Virus record (IMG/VR): IMGVR_UViG_3300045125_000173
Span: 1-39,836 of that record
DNA length: 39,836 nt
Direction: 5' to 3' (one strand)
DNA from: a virus
Made by a program: the position numbers and the translations under genes. This document shows positions 15,863-23,227 of the stretch, one piece after another. Each line of letters starts with the position of its first letter. The first letter of the stretch is position 1. A model generated the notes under the pieces. The model made no database searches. It worked only from the letters and a program-made list of their open reading frames with translations, and was not told where the DNA came from.

Positions 15863-16082
15863 TTATAGTGTTCCTTTAAGTCTATTTTGCAACTCCGCTA
15901 TCACATCCATATTATATTTACTACCATCAATTTTACCACAAATATATGCTGTTTTAGCCATTTTTCTATAATTTCCCAATGATCCACAGCATCATTTGGA
16001 GGATCAACTATAACTTCACGATAAATGCGTTCTAGTCTTTTGTTGTATCCTTCTTTTCATTCATCCAATCTTCAAAATTCAT
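15863..16082 (-). CDS. Hypothetical protein, frameshifted
   Basis: MNFEDWMNEK, then EGYNKRLERIYREVIVDPPN with DAVDHWEIIEK, then MAKTAYICGKIDGSKYNMDV and on. Two or three indels; about 72 residues. The stop TAA is followed at once by the next ATG. Function unknown. Confidence 0.45.
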
Positions 16083-16369
16083 TTTATGTTACTCCCAATC
16101 CAACCCGGACTATCATCAATCCATATATCAACCGCTATATTTTGTCGTTTGATAAAATCTTCTTTTGGTTCATCGTAAGAAAAATATGTTTCTATACCTT
16201 CTGGTAAAGAGTTCATAAGTTCCTGACGATGCTCTAAAATATTTCTTCGTGCCGTAACACAAATTATATCATGCCCGTGATCCTTTGCAAGTTGAATCAC
16301 TTTACTCCAAAATAGGGGGTCGGCAGTATATGTATCATCGTAATCTATGGCTATGGTGAGTTTATTCAC
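16079..16369 (-). CDS. HAD-superfamily hydrolase-like protein
   Basis: 96 residues. Motif I is IAIDYDDTYTADP (D-x-D-x-T with Tyr between: catalytic Asp nucleophile), motif II VTAR (Thr/Ser phosphate contact), and a late IDDSPGWIG (Asp pair for Mg). This short cap-less form is typical of phage HAD phosphatases, whose substrates are usually unknown. The ATG overlaps the upstream stop. Confidence 0.75.
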   Translation of the reverse strand: MNKLTIAIDYDDTYTADPLFWSKVIQLAKDHGHDIICVTARRNILEHRQELMNSLPEGIETYFSYDEPKEDFIKRQNIAVDIWIDDSPGWIGSNIK

Positions 16370-16596
16370 TGTAACCCTTTATCTATAGCATCCCAAGTTA
16401 CATCTTTATATTTTGGATAGTCTACAGGCCAGTATTTTTTGGGTTCAGTGTCTTTTGGATAATATGGTTGAGAATACTGTAGTCCCTCAACCTTTTTAAT
16501 GAGTTCTTTAACAACCCCTTCAAGATTAAGTAAACTCTCTAATACAACATCAATCTTTTGCTTAACTGGTTTCTTTTTACTCTTTTTCTTTTTCAT
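16366..16596 (-). CDS. Basic coiled-coil protein, 76 aa (paralogue of 14693-14932)
   Basis: MKKKKSKKKPVKQK, a coiled coil (LLNLEGVVKELIKKVEGL) and a YYPKDTEPKKYWPVDYPKY tail. Same architecture as the 79-aa product 1.5 kb downstream. Function unknown; the basic head suggests nucleic-acid contact. Confidence 0.6.
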   Translation of the reverse strand: MKKKKSKKKPVKQKIDVVLESLLNLEGVVKELIKKVEGLQYSQPYYPKDTEPKKYWPVDYPKYKDVTWDAIDKGLQ

Positions 16597-16608
16597 TTTA
16601 TAGAGTCC

Positions 16609-16857
16609 TTATTCATCACGGCCCTCGTCGTATCCATCATCATAACCATAAAGATAACCTATATCAAATCCCTCATGCCAACATTGTTTCATTAGTTCTA
16701 ATGCCTTTGAATTATTCAGTAAAAGTTCTTGGTCATCATGTACACTAGGAATTATTTTTTCTTTAAGTCTTTCAATAAAATATTCAAAACTATGAGGATT
16801 GAGTTTAGGAGGGTCAAAAGACGTATCATTTATAATACATTTTATACTAGAACGCAT
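16609..16857 (-). CDS. Hypothetical protein, 82 aa
   Basis: MRSSIKCIINDTSFDPPKLN; the end is a Gly/Asp/Tyr repeat (GFDIGYLYGYDDGYDEGRDE). It overlaps the upstream gene's end by about 10 bp. Function unknown. Confidence 0.6.
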   Translation of the reverse strand: MRSSIKCIINDTSFDPPKLNPHSFEYFIERLKEKIIPSVHDDQELLLNNSKALELMKQCWHEGFDIGYLYGYDDGYDEGRDE

Positions 16858-17026
16858 CTTTTACATTCTCCTTATAAAATATAACTACATGACTTCCATA
16901 ATCTGTAGTTACCATTATTTTTCGCTCATCATACTCCACGCCATGTTCATAGCACAAATCTTCTGCTTCTCGTAATAGTTGTTTTAAAGACAGGTCAGAA
17001 GCATATAGTTCTTTTTCTTTATTCAT
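16847..17026 (-). CDS. Hypothetical protein, 59 aa
   Basis: MNKEKELYASDLSLKQLLRE with HVVIFYKENVKDAF; a helix and then beta strands. The ATG overlaps the stop of the upstream gene and AAAAAATGAATAAAG gives a weak ribosome site. Function unknown. Confidence 0.6.
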   Translation of the reverse strand: MNKEKELYASDLSLKQLLREAEDLCYEHGVEYDERKIMVTTDYGSHVVIFYKENVKDAF

Positions 17027-17309
17027 TTTTTAAAAAGCCTTCGTTTATCCTAACTCTTATACCATCACTATGAAATATGCTAAAGTCAGTTTGATATAAT
17101 GGTAGGTTAACTCCTATAACTTTTCTACTTTTGTGACATCTCAACAAACAAATATCTGCTCCTTCTCCTTTTATCCATTCACTATAAGTAGCAGCAGCAC
17201 TATCCAACAATAATTCCACTCTATCAGATTCTTTGTCTATCCATAAACAAGCACACGCTTTATATTTTTTGCTTTCTTCTACAAAAGCATCCCAGTCAAA
17301 ATTTTCCAT
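17019..17309 (-). CDS. Hypothetical protein, 96 aa
   Basis: MENFDWDAFVEESKKYKACA with ELLLDSAAATYSEWIKGEGA and KVIGVNLPLY. Strand-helix-strand pattern, intact, no catalytic motif recognised. Followed closely by the 59-aa gene. Function unknown. Confidence 0.6.
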   Translation of the reverse strand: MENFDWDAFVEESKKYKACACLWIDKESDRVELLLDSAAATYSEWIKGEGADICLLRCHKSRKVIGVNLPLYQTDFSIFHSDGIRVRINEGFLKNE

Positions 17310-17401
17310 AGTCTTTTCCTTTGTATTGAAAACACCCCAATTATCTGACGTTGAATCTCTAAATACGAGAAACAGCGGTCAAGGATGTTACCTCCCGGCG
17401 A

Positions 17402-17656
17402 TCAACCCGGTGGTGAGTGTCGATTCACTTCTTCTCCAGTATTATAGTCGATCACAGGTTTTTTACAAGCCTTCATCATTCTTTCAAGATTCCACTTCAA
17501 GCCCTCTAAGTCATCAGATATTGGATGTGCCAAACTTTCAGATATATTAACAATGTCTCCATTATCATCATAATATACCTCATGAATACCATAACTAATA
17601 TCAGTATCTCCAAGAGGAATTTTAGTCACAGTTTTTACAACACGATAGTTCCACAT
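17402..17656 (-). CDS. MWNYRVV-family phage protein, 84 aa
   Basis: Starts MWNYRVVKTVTKIPLGDTDI with YGIHEVYYDDNGDIVNISES and DLEGLKWNLERMMKACKKPV, a common phage family of unknown function recognised by W-N-Y-R-V and Y-x-I-H-E-V-Y-Y-D. A close paralogue lies at 20327-20564. The ATG adjoins the upstream gene's stop. Confidence 0.75.
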   Translation of the reverse strand: MWNYRVVKTVTKIPLGDTDISYGIHEVYYDDNGDIVNISESLAHPISDDLEGLKWNLERMMKACKKPVIDYNTGEEVNRHSPPG

Positions 17657-17869
17657 TTATTCTATCTCCGTAATATTCAAATACAATTCAGTTGTGAGAA
17701 TCTCTATAGATAAGACTTCTTCTATAGAAAAATTATCTTTAAGATATTGTGAAAACTCCGTAATATCCCCGACATGAGTTGGCGACCCAATATCGTTAGA
17801 TTTTTTCCAGAAACTTAGTTGTTTTTCTAGAAATTCTATAACTTTAAGTTGTTTAGGGGTGGGTTTCAA
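17657..17869 (-). CDS. Hypothetical protein, 70 aa
   Basis: MKPTPKQLKVIEFLEKQLSF; two helices, ending LTTELYLNITEIE. Overlaps the upstream gene by about 17 bp. Function unknown. Confidence 0.6.
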   Translation of the reverse strand: MKPTPKQLKVIEFLEKQLSFWKKSNDIGSPTHVGDITEFSQYLKDNFSIEEVLSIEILTTELYLNITEIE

Positions 17870-18098
17870 TTGTAGACGCCCTTGATTGTTGTGAACTAAA
17901 AACTAGATACAAATTTGCTAGATCATCAAGAGAATAACCTTTATTATGTGGTATTCCCCACTGTTCCTTATCTTTCATGTTTTTGTGCATGAGGTACAGG
18001 GAGTCGAGGATTATTTCATAAAAATACTTTTTAAGATTCTCTTGATCCACAGATATAGATTTAAGTGCGGACTGAATTTTATCGTGATTTATAGTCAT
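17853..18098 (-). CDS. Hypothetical protein, 81 aa
   Basis: Start chosen at 18098 (MTINHDKIQSALKSISVDQE), just after the TAA of the upstream gene; a longer frame to 18122 would overlap that gene. Helical, with HNKGYSLDDLANLYLVFSSQ. Function unknown. Confidence 0.6.
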   Translation of the reverse strand: MTINHDKIQSALKSISVDQENLKKYFYEIILDSLYLMHKNMKDKEQWGIPHNKGYSLDDLANLYLVFSSQQSRASTIETHP

Positions 18099-18099
18099 A

Positions 18100-18594
18100 T
18101 TATTTATCCAAAACTTTCTCAATATAATCTAATACTTTTTGAATCTGCTCTACTGAATAAGGAAATCCATAATAATCAGTTTTATCATCCTCAACCTCAA
18201 ATTGATAAACAACTAATGCCTCACTAATGAGAAGCAGATCATTTCTTTCAATATCAAGTTTCATTTTTTTTGGTAACTTTTTTGGTTCTACAGTAGATTT
18301 ATTTTTGTCAGTTATTTCTGGTAATTCCAAAGTATCAACCTGTGCTGATCTAATAGCATCTAACATTGATTGAATCTGATGTTCTTGTTTATAAAGAGGC
18401 ATAATATCACCACCAGCACAATCTTCACGATGGGTAACTGCTTGGTTGTATGATATGAATACTCTATAAGAGTCGGGTTGCATAACAGCCCATGCTATTG
18501 GTTCTTGTTTATTCATAATAGAATCTATATTATCGTTAAAGTTTTGTAGCCTCTTTACCAACTCTTGTCCTACATTCAGTTTATCGGTACTCAT
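18100..18594 (-). CDS. Hypothetical protein with PIAWAV...MPLY domain, 164 aa
   Basis: Residues 31-70 (PIAWAVMQPDSYRVFISYNQ to GDIMPLYKQ) match a small domain often found in phage proteins (P-V/I-A-W ... P-L-Y). The rest is a hydrophilic linker and a C-terminal helical part (SVEQIQKVLDYIEKVLDK). First gene after the promoter at 18604-18631, so it heads a long operon. Function unknown. Confidence 0.65.
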   Translation of the reverse strand: MSTDKLNVGQELVKRLQNFNDNIDSIMNKQEPIAWAVMQPDSYRVFISYNQAVTHREDCAGGDIMPLYKQEHQIQSMLDAIRSAQVDTLELPEITDKNKSTVEPKKLPKKMKLDIERNDLLLISEALVVYQFEVEDDKTDYYGFPYSVEQIQKVLDYIEKVLDK

Positions 18595-18603
18595 GGTAAG
18601 TGT

Positions 18604-18631
18604 AGTTTAACAGAAATTTTTACTTTGTCAA
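18604..18631 (-). promoter_or_regulatory. sigma70-like promoter
   Basis: TTGACA (18626-18631), a 16-bp AT-rich spacer without the GCCGATA box, and TAAACT (18604-18609). It appears to serve the long gene string from 18.6 kb down to about 10.9 kb, as I see no other promoter of this class between. The upstream gene's TGA is within the -35. Confidence 0.7.
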
Positions 18632-18816
18632 GTGGATGGTTCGCCGCTACCGATTCTATAAATCATCATTTCTATTTGATCAGTATTTTGCTCTATAACC
18701 ATTTGTCGTGGAGTTTTATTATCAAAAGCCGGATTAGGAGCATCCAACCAAGAATCAATAAATTCTTCTCTCACTATCTGTTTTAGTCTTTCTTTAAGTT
18801 CGTCGGTAGTTTTCAT
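18628..18816 (-). CDS. Xre/MbcA/ParS-antitoxin C-domain-like protein, 62 aa
   Basis: Residues 18-45 (FIDSWLDAPNPAFDNKTPRQ, then MVIEQNTDQIEMMIYRI) match the DUF2384 C-terminal domain of MbcA/ParS/Xre antitoxins (W-L-x-x-P-N-P-x-F/L-x-x-x-x-P). That domain normally binds a RES-type toxin. Here the DNA-binding N-terminal domain is absent and no toxin gene is adjacent. It might be an anti-toxin-antitoxin factor (inference). Confidence 0.6.
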   Translation of the reverse strand: MKTTDELKERLKQIVREEFIDSWLDAPNPAFDNKTPRQMVIEQNTDQIEMMIYRIGSGEPST

Positions 18817-19112
18817 CGTATCCCTTTATCATAACAAAATTTACAAAAGTTTCTATAGAAATAAGAATCTACTGTTCTATAACAATTATTACATCTAAGT
18901 TCAAGATGAGTTGTTATTTTAACTTTAGTGTTTATATTATCATTGTGTATTTTAAGAAAATATTCCGCAGTTTCTTTGTCTATACATCCATCTGGAATAA
19001 TATAGTCAATCTCACTAATTCTTGTAGTATCTCCGATCTTGTTTATATATTTAATAGGTTTAATTGGGACAATAATTCTGCACCAACAACTTTCACCAGT
19101 ATTACATAGTTT
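18813..19112 (-). CDS. Zinc-ribbon protein without a visible start codon
   Basis: An open frame of about 98 codons reading CNTGESCWCRIIVPIKPIKY, GDTTRISEIDYIIPDGCIDK and, at the end, CNNCYR...CKFCYDKGIR, a Cys-x2-Cys pair. No ATG, GTG or TTG opens it; a two-base loss at CTATGTAATAC could have removed an ATG. The stop overlaps the next ATG. Function unknown. Confidence 0.45.
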   Translation of the reverse strand, partial: KLCNTGESCWCRIIVPIKPIKYINKIGDTTRISEIDYIIPDGCIDKETAEYFLKIHNDNINTKVKITTHLELRCNNCYRTVDSYFYRNFCKFCYDKGIR

Positions 19113-19394
19113 CTAGTTTCCACGGCACAGTTAAACTGTGAGCATGGGCAGATTCGTAGTTTTCAAAACTTTGTTCAGCCATTTGACACCACAATATTAA
19201 CACCATCAATAACATATACGTATCAATACTATCGCCGGGGTATTGACTGCTAGGTATAGGTTTATTTACTACCTTGTAGTCATAAGTAAACAACTATCCA
19301 ATGGTACATTATAAAACTGGTTTAAATATCTCATAATGGCTTCTGTAATATCATCTGTTGATAGATAAAATTTCGTGTTATTTTGTATTTTCAT
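19102..19394 (-). CDS. Hypothetical protein, frameshifted
   Basis: The upstream frame starts at 19394 (MKIQNNTKFYLSTDDITEAI, MRYLNQFYNVPLDS) and stops near 19268; the second frame (19293-19102) reads FTYDYKVVNKPIPSSQYPGD and on. They overlap at the indel, so I join them. The tail LLMVLILWCQMAEQSFENYE may itself be out of frame. Confidence 0.4.
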
Positions 19395-19561
19395 TTGGGT
19401 TTTTCCATTAATTGAACAATATTTCCATCTTTAAACTTTTATCTCATAAAATTCTTTTCCAGGGACTATTAAATCCTGTATCTATAACACGATATATTCC
19501 AATAATCGGACAAGTTTTTTTTGCCCAATCGTCCCATTAGATAGTTAATTAGTTGATTCAT
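19391..19561 (-). CDS. Hypothetical protein, frameshifted
   Basis: MNQLINYLM, then WDDWAKK, TCPIIGIYRVIDTGFNSPWK, then EFYEIK and FKDGNIVQLMEKPK. Indels in an eight-A run and two other places. About 60 residues, beta-rich. The start overlaps the upstream gene's end. Function unknown. Confidence 0.4.
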
Positions 19562-19845
19562 TTAGTAGTCTCTCACGAAAATCAAGCAATTGATCTAAGT
19601 GTGCTTTCGCCCTTTCTACATTTTCTTTTTGGTATACGATTTTATCATCTATATCTTCTACTGTTGCTAGTCTAATTTCTTTACAGTCTCTTAACCCATA
19701 ATACCAATCTGGTTCTGAACTCCAAAAACTTGTTCCATAGTAAGGATCATGCTCTGCCTCAAAAATATGTATGGCTTTACCATTGTGGTTTATTAGTAGA
19801 AACTATATCGCCCTTTTTCCAGTTTGGTTTATTGTTTGTTTCCAT
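19545..19845 (-). CDS. Hypothetical protein, frameshifted
   Basis: METNNKPNWKKGDIVST then, after one indel near 19795, INHNGKAIHIFEAEHDPYYG with PDWYYGLRDCKEIRLATVED and a C-terminal helix (ENVERAKAHLDQLLDFRERL). About 100 residues. Function unknown. Confidence 0.5.
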
Positions 19846-20098
19846 AATGCACTATTGGTAGTTTGCTAGATTCTACCAGTTGTTCTAAAGTTTGTAAAGA
19901 CTCTGTATTTAAACTTCGTAAATAAGTATCAAAATTGTTCCAATCCTTTTTATCTATCAATAACCAGTATTCTCGCTCAGAATATCCTAACGAATCATTA
20001 CTGTGACATTCTACTCGTCCAGCCGCCCAATGATCGCCGTTTGTTTTTATCCATTCGTTATTCATTATAACTTCTTGAACAAGATAGTAGTTCCACAT
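19829..20098 (-). CDS. MWNY-type phage protein, 89 aa
   Basis: MWNYYLVQEVIMNNEWIKTN with HWAAGRVECHSNDSLGYSER. Its MWNY start and position suggest a distant relation to the MWNYRVV proteins. The start at 20098 directly follows the upstream TAA; the longer open frame to 20140 is discarded. Confidence 0.6.
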   Translation of the reverse strand: MWNYYLVQEVIMNNEWIKTNGDHWAAGRVECHSNDSLGYSEREYWLLIDKKDWNNFDTYLRSLNTESLQTLEQLVESSKLPIVHYGNKQ

Positions 20099-20099
20099 A

Positions 20100-20330
20100 T
20101 TAATCAACCTCATAAGCCATAAAAGCATCCCATGAGCCAATCATTTGATTAATCTTCTGTTGATTTCCAACTGGACTAATTTCTTCCTCAATATTTCTTA
20201 TCAGTCGGGCTAAATTACGAGTTTTATTAGTAACTCCATCCTTACTGTATTTATAACCATTACTATATACCTTAACGGTATAACCAAGGTTTTTGGCCCA
20301 TTTGTTCACGCTCTTGAAAGAATATCTCAA
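20100..20330 (-). CDS. Hypothetical protein, WAK-x-x-GY family, 76 aa
   Basis: MRYSFKSVNKWAKNLGYTVK with GYKYSKDGVTNKTRNLARLI; paralogue of the 76-aa product at 4486. TTG start overlapping the TGA of the upstream gene. Function unknown. Confidence 0.6.
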   Translation of the reverse strand: MRYSFKSVNKWAKNLGYTVKVYSNGYKYSKDGVTNKTRNLARLIRNIEEEISPVGNQQKINQMIGSWDAFMAYEVD

Positions 20331-20564
20331 AGTTCTTCCCCAGTATGATAATCAATAACAGGCCAATCACAAGCCGTCATCATTTTTAGAAAGAACGCCC
20401 ATTAAACTATCCATATTATCAGAGATAGGATAAGTTGGTCGCTCAGAAATGTTCACAATATCCCCATTCTCATCAGTAAAAACTGAATGAATCCCATAAC
20501 TAATATCAGTTTCCCCAAGAGGAATTTTAGTTACATATTTAACAACTCTATAGCCCCAACTCAT
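20327..20564 (-). CDS. MWNYRVV-family phage protein, frameshifted
   Basis: MSWGYRVVKYVTKIPLGETD with YGIHSVFTDENGDIVNISER, then after an indel near 20385 MMTACDWPVIDYHTGEEL. Close paralogue of 17402-17656, which shows where the reading should continue. AGGAAAAGAA precedes the ATG. Confidence 0.65.
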
Positions 20565-20701
20565 TTCTTTTCCTTTCATTAAATATTATTCGGTTTTATC
20601 TGTATCTTATCACTAGGACTAACAGCGTATGCAACTTAATCATGCCTTATTAATTTGCTAATAACAGACCGGACAACCGAAACCGGTATTATTCATTTCT
20701 T

Positions 20702-20879
20702 TTACCCAACAGTCTCATCTACATTATAAGCATGAGAAATCTTTAAAACTTCCCACGATTCCATATATTTAGTAGTCTCGTCTGGATATTGTGGCATTAG
20801 TTTAGAACATTGTTCAATTGCTTCCTCTTTTAGAAGAACAATCTCTCATTGTAACTTCAATAGTAATATAATGATACAT
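20702..20879 (-). CDS. Hypothetical protein, frameshifted
   Basis: MYHYITIEVTM then IVLLKEEAIEQCSKLMPQYP with ETTKYMESWEVLKISHAYNV. About 60 residues; the EEAIEQC helix echoes the 51-aa product at 10677 (HAIEQC). Between 20580 and 20701 I see only a fragment (MNNTGFGCPVCY) and no clear gene. Confidence 0.4.
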
Positions 20880-20880
20880 A

Positions 20881-21105
20881 TTATTTTCCTGTGATAGTAT
20901 AAAGAAAATCGGCCAAACCCTTTAGTTCTTCCTTATTACAAGTATAGCCCACGCAAGTATCATTTCTGTCATTATAAATACTAACGTGCATCCTATCGTG
21001 ACTCCAATGATTTATCCGAATATCAATCATTTCGTCTTTATGAACAAATAATATTGAAGCGCCTGAGTATTCATACCATTCTTTCCACAGTTCCACTTGG
21101 CCCAT
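20881..21105 (-). CDS. Hypothetical protein (KEELKGLADFLY family), 74 aa
   Basis: MGQVELWKEWYEYSGASILF with IDIRINHWSHDRMHVSIYND and a final helix NKEELKGLADFLYTITGK. Paralogue of 11052 and 21656. Overlaps the upstream gene by about 35 bp. Function unknown. Confidence 0.6.
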   Translation of the reverse strand: MGQVELWKEWYEYSGASILFVHKDEMIDIRINHWSHDRMHVSIYNDRNDTCVGYTCNKEELKGLADFLYTITGK

Positions 21106-21256
21106 TAATAATCTCTAAAATCGCCCTCATACTCATACCAACATCATAAAGTAATTCCTCTACTGCTGATTGATCGTAACTAAGATCAAATTTAATAGTC
21201 ATATCTTTAACTTCTTGAGCAATAGTTTTAATATCTTCTATATCTTCGTTAGTCAT
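21071..21256 (-). CDS. Hypothetical protein, 61 aa
   Basis: MTNEDIEDIKTIAQEVKDMT; helical. The ATG at 21256 overlaps the TGA of the upstream gene (ATGA), so I prefer it to the in-frame start at 21271. Function unknown. Confidence 0.6.
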   Translation of the reverse strand: MTNEDIEDIKTIAQEVKDMTIKFDLSYDQSAVEELLYDVGMSMRAILEIINGPSGTVERMV

Positions 21257-21570
21257 TTCTTTTCTCCCCAACTATCAATAGTAACTGGTTGACCATTTTC
21301 ATCTAACTTAAGAATCGCTCTAGCATAAGTCCATGCTTTAGGATCAGTATGATGATTGTGATTATTGTCTGATAGATTATTTTCGGCCATCCAATTCTTA
21401 TATGCTGTATGAGCATCACTACTACTTTTAAATCGCTCAATCAGAGTAAACTTACTATGTAACGATACTAGATAGGGATTATCACTATCATACATTTCTC
21501 GTCTAATAATGTCAGTCCCATAAACCAATTCGTTACCTTGGGGCTTGCCGTATTTTTCAGTATATGTCAT
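21253..21570 (-). CDS. Hypothetical protein, 105 aa
   Basis: MTYTEKYGKPQGNELVYGTD with SSSDAHTAYKNWMAENNLSD, a His/Asn-rich loop (DNNHNHHTDPKAW) and ARAILKLDENGQPVTI. Intact. Overlaps its neighbours by 4 bp on each side. Function unknown. Confidence 0.65.
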   Translation of the reverse strand: MTYTEKYGKPQGNELVYGTDIIRREMYDSDNPYLVSLHSKFTLIERFKSSSDAHTAYKNWMAENNLSDNNHNHHTDPKAWTYARAILKLDENGQPVTIDSWGEKK

Positions 21571-21656
21571 TTCATATCCATTTTGTTTACATTATATTCC
21601 ACAAACTTATACATGAGTATCGTTAAGATTATAACTAGTAAGTAATCCTGCCACAT
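21567..21656 (-). CDS. Membrane microprotein, 29 aa
   Basis: MWQDYLLVIILTILMYKFVE and on: one transmembrane helix with a short charged end. Start and stop both overlap neighbours (TGATG, ATGA), which supports translation. Confidence 0.5.
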   Translation of the reverse strand: MWQDYLLVIILTILMYKFVEYNVNKMDMK

Positions 21657-21842
21657 CAATTATTCTCCACAAACTCTTTAATGAAATCGGCTAAATCCAA
21701 TAGTTCTTCCTTACTCATAACAGGAAAAGTAAATTGGCTACTAATAATCATCTGATAGGATAGTTTTTCGTCTAGTGACCAACCAAATCGGTCTTTATAT
21801 ATGAACCTTAAAGTCCATGCCACTAAAATAGTCTTGTTTCAT
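21656..21842 (-). CDS. Hypothetical protein (SKEELLDLADFIK family), frameshifted
   Basis: MKQDYFSGMDFKV then, after one indel near 21800, IYKDRFGWSLDEKLSYQMII and a final helix MSKEELLDLADFIKEFVENN. About 61 residues; paralogue of 11052 and 20881. First gene after the promoter at 21865-21892. Confidence 0.55.
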
Positions 21843-21864
21843 TTGGATTCTCTACTGACTTAGA

Positions 21865-21892
21865 AGTATACCATGACATCGGCGTTTGTCAA
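21865..21892 (-). promoter_or_regulatory. sigma70-like promoter, GCCGAT class
   Basis: TTGACA (21887-21892), 16 bp with GCCGAT, and TATACT (21865-21870) preceded by TGG (extended -10). Heads the operon that runs left toward 18.8 kb. Confidence 0.8.
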
Positions 21893-22011
21893 CATCAACC
21901 TTGAGAAAATATACTAAATATAGTGTATTTATTAGAGTTGAGAGTGTGGTCAGACATTCTTAATACTACAATATATTAACTATCAAACGCCCAGATAATT
22001 GTCAACTGACC

Positions 22012-22040
22012 TTGACGTTATTTGGGTTGTTTGTTTTAAT
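22012..22040 (+). promoter_or_regulatory. Possible plus-strand promoter for HNH gene
   Basis: TTGACG, a 17-bp spacer and TTTAAT, ending 9 bp before the HNH start codon. The leader would be only a few bases, so this is tentative. Confidence 0.3.
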
Positions 22041-22049
22041 GGACTAATT

Positions 22050-22715
22050 ATGAATACTAAAGTTTGTACAAATTGTTTGGTTGACTTTCCTGCCAGTATT
22101 GAATATTTCTATAAAAAGTTGATGGTAAATATGGATTAACAACCAAATGTAAAAATTGTACTAAAAAATCTGTTAAGTATTGTTATAGCAAATATCAAAA
22201 TCAACGATTAGATCAGAAGAAACAATACTACGAAAATAATCGTGAAATTATCAATAGAAAAAATCATCAATATCAATCCAATAATAAAGACCAAATTTCT
22301 AAACAACGCAAACAATATAGAAAAATAAATTCATCAAAAATTAAAAATACAAATAAAATATGGAACAAAATAATAAGCATAAACTTAGAGAATATTATAG
22401 ATTAAAATCCCTTAATGATACAAACTATAGATTAGCCAGAAATCTACGATCAAGAATTAAATCCACAATCAAAGGACATATCAAAAGTAAGAAGTCACTA
22501 GAACTATTAGGATGCTCATTAGAACAAGTTAAACTTCATATAGAGTCGCAGTTTAAAGAGGAATGAGTTGGGATAACTGGTCTTTAAAGGGTTGGCATAT
22601 TGACCATATTCGCCCAATATCTTCATTTGATCTTTCCGATCCTGCTCAACAAAAAGAGTGTTTTCATTACTCTAATCTTCAACCATTATGGGCCATAGAT
22701 AATCTAAAAGGGTGA
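22050..22715 (+). CDS. HNH homing endonuclease, frameshifted
   Basis: Starts MNTKVCTNCLVDFPASIEYF with a zinc ribbon (CTNC ... CKNC), a long basic linker, RLARNLRSRIKSTIKGHIK, and the nuclease motif GWHIDHIRPISSFDLSDPAQ then NLQPLWAIDNLKG (HNH with HIDHI). About 220 residues. Three single-base losses in homopolymers (a five-A run near 22110, AA near 22365, GG near 22562) break it. It is on the opposite strand to its neighbours, as expected for an inserted free-standing mobile endonuclease. Confidence 0.75.
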
Positions 22716-22782
22716 TTCGTGGGAATCTAACCCAAAATAAGGGTATTTGTTTCATTTAATGTTGATTTCTTGCCCATTACTA

Positions 22783-22956
22783 CTAATCAATAGTCTGATT
22801 ATATGTTTTTAGAGGCTTTAATTCTCTCAATCTGTTATAGATAATGGTCAAATTAATTCGGTCAACACTCAATTTTTCGTGTAGAGTCTGATTAATAATT
22901 GTCTTTAAAATCGAAATTTCTTTATCGGTCAACAATACATTCCTATACATTTTCAT
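22783..22956 (-). CDS. Hypothetical protein, 57 aa
   Basis: MKMYRNVLLTDKEISILKTI with SVDRINLTIIYNRLREL; helical, perhaps a small helix-turn-helix (LTDKEISILKTIINQTL is LuxR-like in spacing), but too short to call. The promoter at 22995-23023 drives it. Confidence 0.55.
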   Translation of the reverse strand: MKMYRNVLLTDKEISILKTIINQTLHEKLSVDRINLTIIYNRLRELKPLKTYNQTID

Positions 22957-22994
22957 CTATACCTATTAAGAAAATACATCTACTACTAGTACCC

Positions 22995-23023
22995 AGTATA
23001 CCAGAGGAGTCAAGGGTTGTCAA
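22995..23023 (-). promoter_or_regulatory. sigma70-like promoter
   Basis: TTGACA (23018-23023), a 17-bp spacer without the GCCGATA box, and TATACT (22995-23000) with TGG before it. Upstream of the 57-aa gene. Confidence 0.7.
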
Positions 23024-23227
23024 TACCCTTTATCGGCCATTTCCTATAGTGGCCTTTAGCCTATTTTACATACGGGCCAATTTAATAAGTAAAATTCGCC
23101 GAATTTAGCGAACAAATATAGCATAATCCAGAAGCAAACCGTGACGAATATGTTTTCTTAGGATTGCTACTGGTGGTTTTCGTATGGTTCATAGTGGAAA
23201 TAATAGAAAAAATTGATATAAAAATAT
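23024..23227. other. Unassigned interval
   Basis: About 200 bp between the promoter and the methyltransferase stop. The plus strand has a hydrophobic reading (EYVFLGLLLVVFVWFIVEII) without a start codon. I see no gene I can support on either strand. Confidence 0.4.
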
